Position numbers and translations under genes: made by a program. The notes under the pieces are model-generated. The model was not told the origin of the DNA. It made no database searches and was given only the letters and a program-made list of their open reading frames with translations. This document shows positions 16,601-17,318 of a stretch of 17,318 nt of DNA, one piece after another. Positions within the stretch are counted from its first letter, which is position 1, and each line of letters opens with the position of its first letter. The DNA is from JAWLFY01 sp964462125. Lineage in GTDB: Bacteria; Planctomycetota; Planctomycetia; Pirellulales; Pirellulaceae. Where the stretch lies: NCBI GenBank assembly GCA_964462125.1, contig CAYWXT010000108.1, forward strand, positions 1-17,318, in the 5' to 3' direction.

Positions 16601-17014
16601 TTGGCCGAAGCGCGGTTGGCCGACGCTTCCTGCACCGGCTGCCATAGCAAGTTCGAACCGCTGGCGTTCGGCTTGGAGAAATTCGATGGGGTAGCGGCGT
16701 ACCATGAATATGACGAGCACGGAAACCAGCTCCGAGAAGACGGCGAAATCTTGTTTCCCGGCCGCGAGGAGCCCGTTTCGTATGAGAGCTCGGCTGAACT
16801 GATGGACTTGCTCGCCGACAGCGACCGCGTCCGCATGGCGATCACGCGAAAGCTGACGCAGTTCGCCCTTGGCCGGCCGCTGACCGCTGCCGATCTGCCC
16901 CATCTGAAAACGATCCATGAAACCGCAGTCGACAACGGCGGAACCTACCGGGCGTTGATGACTGCGATCGTGATGAGCGATTTGGTGCGGACGACTCGTA
17001 CCGAATCATCCTAG
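13637..17014 (+). CDS. Exported PSCyt1 / DUF1587-1595-1592-1588-1585 protein with two inserted LamG domains
   Basis: A 1125-residue planctomycete protein of unknown reaction. From GTG 13637 it opens with a typical signal peptide (RSARFR, then a hydrophobic core, cleavage near AHA-DA). Domains in order: PSCyt1 haem domain (C62, C65, H66 in CLECH); DUF1587 (about 155-225); DUF1595 with a possible disulphide (C234, C242); DUF1592 (about 315-440, DGYELASRLSYILWG); LamG 1 (about 461-676); LamG 2 (about 706-916); DUF1588 (about 930-1030) with a second haem-type site CTGCH (C999, C1002, H1003); DUF1585 (about 1050-1120). The LamG copies resemble each other (both contain KTDGNGMPSLSS) and look like an internal duplication. 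LamG modules often bind carbohydrate. The next gene, DUF1552, is the usual partner. Alternative starts are ATG 13580 and 13610. Domain identities are well supported; the biochemical role is not. Confidence 0.9.
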   Translation: MDDFGRSARFRLGFLVLWACVGSCLPLAAHADADAAAPPEPASAENQTLFEREIAPLLARHCLECHGSTTQEGSLDLSRQAAAISGGDGGPAIEPGDSEISLLWQYVESDEMPQNRAPLSDKQKSLLKRWIDGGAVWSLERIDPDAYVHDGNADELWVQRLTVPEYIATVHSALGVDIGIEAQRVLPRDERADGFANTAYNLGVDLEHIQAYARMAQIIVDRVDVEEFAAEYVECAELNDSCMDKLIRRMGKSVLRGPLSDHEIESYKQLTVAVREAGGDFVEATRLVIQSMLQSPRFIYRIERQSGDGSPQPVDGYELASRLSYILWGAPPDEALMEAAESGRLEHPDAVASQVERMLEDPRAVDRSLQFISEWIDLSRLDALRPNSERFPQWNERLATDMQEETVMVFRELAWEQERPLWELMNAPFTYATPSLAYHYSLYGGGELQGEDSKDQQMLADRVRDGLQLLYTFTEGKGDSVQDRSEAGDDLDLKISDPSHVRWARDGLEIHSSTLIATENAPRRLIDALKQSQAVTLEAWVTPLDTVQSGPARIITLSNGIGARNFTLGQESDSFDVRLRTTKTDGNGMPSLSSRSGTVVAGPAHVVFTRQGSGETTIYVDGRKVGSDQAAGDFGNWDDDFQLAVANELSGDRAWLGTLHLAAIYDRALSIEEVRQNHAAGGGVVEDELASLAVASAWDGADQNDLVSLYQFDQGDGDSVADSSGAPEALDLNIEDASAVRWSSAGLAVYGSTQIDTGQAAEQLSQTLKQTKAFSVEAWVTPANDTQDGPARIVTLSSGAGQRNWTLGQDGNRFDARLRAEKTDGNGMPSLSSERGSAGPVLTHLVLTKETSGQARLFVNGEQRASRDVGADLSSWDEGFRLGIANETSGDRPWQGKFHLLAIYKRSLTPEEIRSRGGGLSRYDLTDNPTRGGLLTQGSVLTIGGDEASMVARGLFVLHDLLYSRVGNPPACVDTTPVPTEPGMSMRDLAEARLADASCTGCHSKFEPLAFGLEKFDGVAAYHEYDEHGNQLREDGEILFPGREEPVSYESSAELMDLLADSDRVRMAITRKLTQFALGRPLTAADLPHLKTIHETAVDNGGTYRALMTAIVMSDLVRTTRTESS

Positions 17015-17024
17015 ATCCTTTCTC

Positions 17025-17028
17025 AGGA
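17025..17028 (+). promoter_or_regulatory. Ribosome binding site of the DUF1552 gene
   Basis: AGGA lies 9 bases before ATG 17038, in the 23-base gap after the DUF1592 gene. It fixes the start of the partial gene. Confidence 0.6.
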
Positions 17029-17037
17029 AAATACGCC

Positions 17038-17318
17038 ATGACTACCAGTCGCTATCTTGATCGCCGGACCATGCTTCGTGGCTTGGGCACTGTGACCATT
17101 GGGTTGCCGTTGTTGGAAGAGATGCTCGCCTCGACCGCTTCGGCTGCCTCCAGTCCCGGGGTTCCCGTCCGCGCTTTCAATGTCTTCTTTGGACTCGGCA
17201 TCCCCGCTCCCCTGCAGGTGGAAGGATTCGATGGGGTGCTCGAGCCGCTGAAGCCCCTGTCGGACAAGTTGTTGATTATGCGGAACGTCGACCATGTGCG
17301 GGCCGACGAACCGGGGAT
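17038..17318 (+). CDS. DUF1552 protein, 5' part only (cut by window end)
   Basis: The first 93 codons of a DUF1552-family protein. The N-terminus (YLDRRTMLRGLGTVTIGLPLLEE) has a twin-arginine pattern, RR followed by a hydrophobic stretch, and an ASTASAA region that fits a signal cleavage site; Tat export is likely. The segment from about residue 44 (RAFNVFFGLGIPAPLQ) and KLLIMRNVDH near residue 77 fit the family start. It follows the DUF1592-family gene by 23 bases on the same strand, the usual pairing of these two families in planctomycetes and some other bacteria, so they are probably co-transcribed and act together outside the cytoplasm. The rest of the gene lies beyond the window, so active residues cannot be judged. 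Confidence 0.88.
   Translation, partial: MTTSRYLDRRTMLRGLGTVTIGLPLLEEMLASTASAASSPGVPVRAFNVFFGLGIPAPLQVEGFDGVLEPLKPLSDKLLIMRNVDHVRADEPG

Noticed and set aside
1..17318. tRNA, rRNA, CRISPR array, IS element or integrase
   Set aside because: No spaced direct repeats, transposase motifs or structural-RNA-like stretches were seen, and nearly all of the window is covered by protein genes.

Overview
The window reads as chromosomal DNA of a planctomycete, probably from the Pirellulales (Rhodopirellula-like). The evidence is two proteins carrying planctomycete-type cytochrome c (PSCyt1) domains, a neighbouring DUF1592-family and DUF1552 gene pair, a fused sugar-sensor/AraC regulator of the XylR type, high GC, and mostly weak ribosome binding sites. 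Taxonomy is inferred from gene content only. I see no rRNA, tRNA, CRISPR array, insertion sequence or phage gene.

Layout. Positions 1-4306 (+) hold a large haem/WD40/coiled-coil protein, open at the window edge, followed after 7 bases by a divergent Nramp-type transporter. Positions 4235-10637 (-) hold a five-gene block, read right to left: a small one-helix membrane protein, miaB (tRNA methylthiotransferase), an M16 protease homologue without its zinc motif, an M16 protease with the zinc motif, and a 675-residue protein of no recognised family. The two M16 genes share an ATGA stop/start, and the last gene starts 7 bases after the second M16 gene. The last gene overlaps the transporter tail-to-tail by 72 bp. 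Positions 10872-12125 (+) hold a compact GspE/PilB-type secretion ATPase without pilus partners nearby. Positions 12187-13353 (-) hold the XylR/AraC-type regulator, convergent with the ATPase and divergent from what follows. Positions 13637-17318 (+) hold a DUF1587/1595/1592/1588/1585 cytochrome protein with two LamG domains inserted in its middle, then the start of a DUF1552 protein that runs off the window.

How the genes may work together. The M16 pair looks like a heterodimer that divides the two halves of one active site between its subunits: one keeps HxxEH and the other keeps the R/Y pair. The 675-residue protein is the least understood gene and sits in the same transcription unit. The DUF1592-DUF1552 pair is probably exported and may handle or sense carbohydrate, since it carries LamG modules and has a sugar-sensor-type regulator divergent to it. 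Two inverted repeats and a small upstream ORF with a signal-peptide-like start lie in the shared control region.

The strongest candidates for something undescribed are the 675-residue protein with its M16 partners, the Nramp-fold transporter lacking both metal-binding signatures, and the double-LamG insertion in the DUF1592 protein. All function statements rest on reading motifs by eye; no database search was possible.
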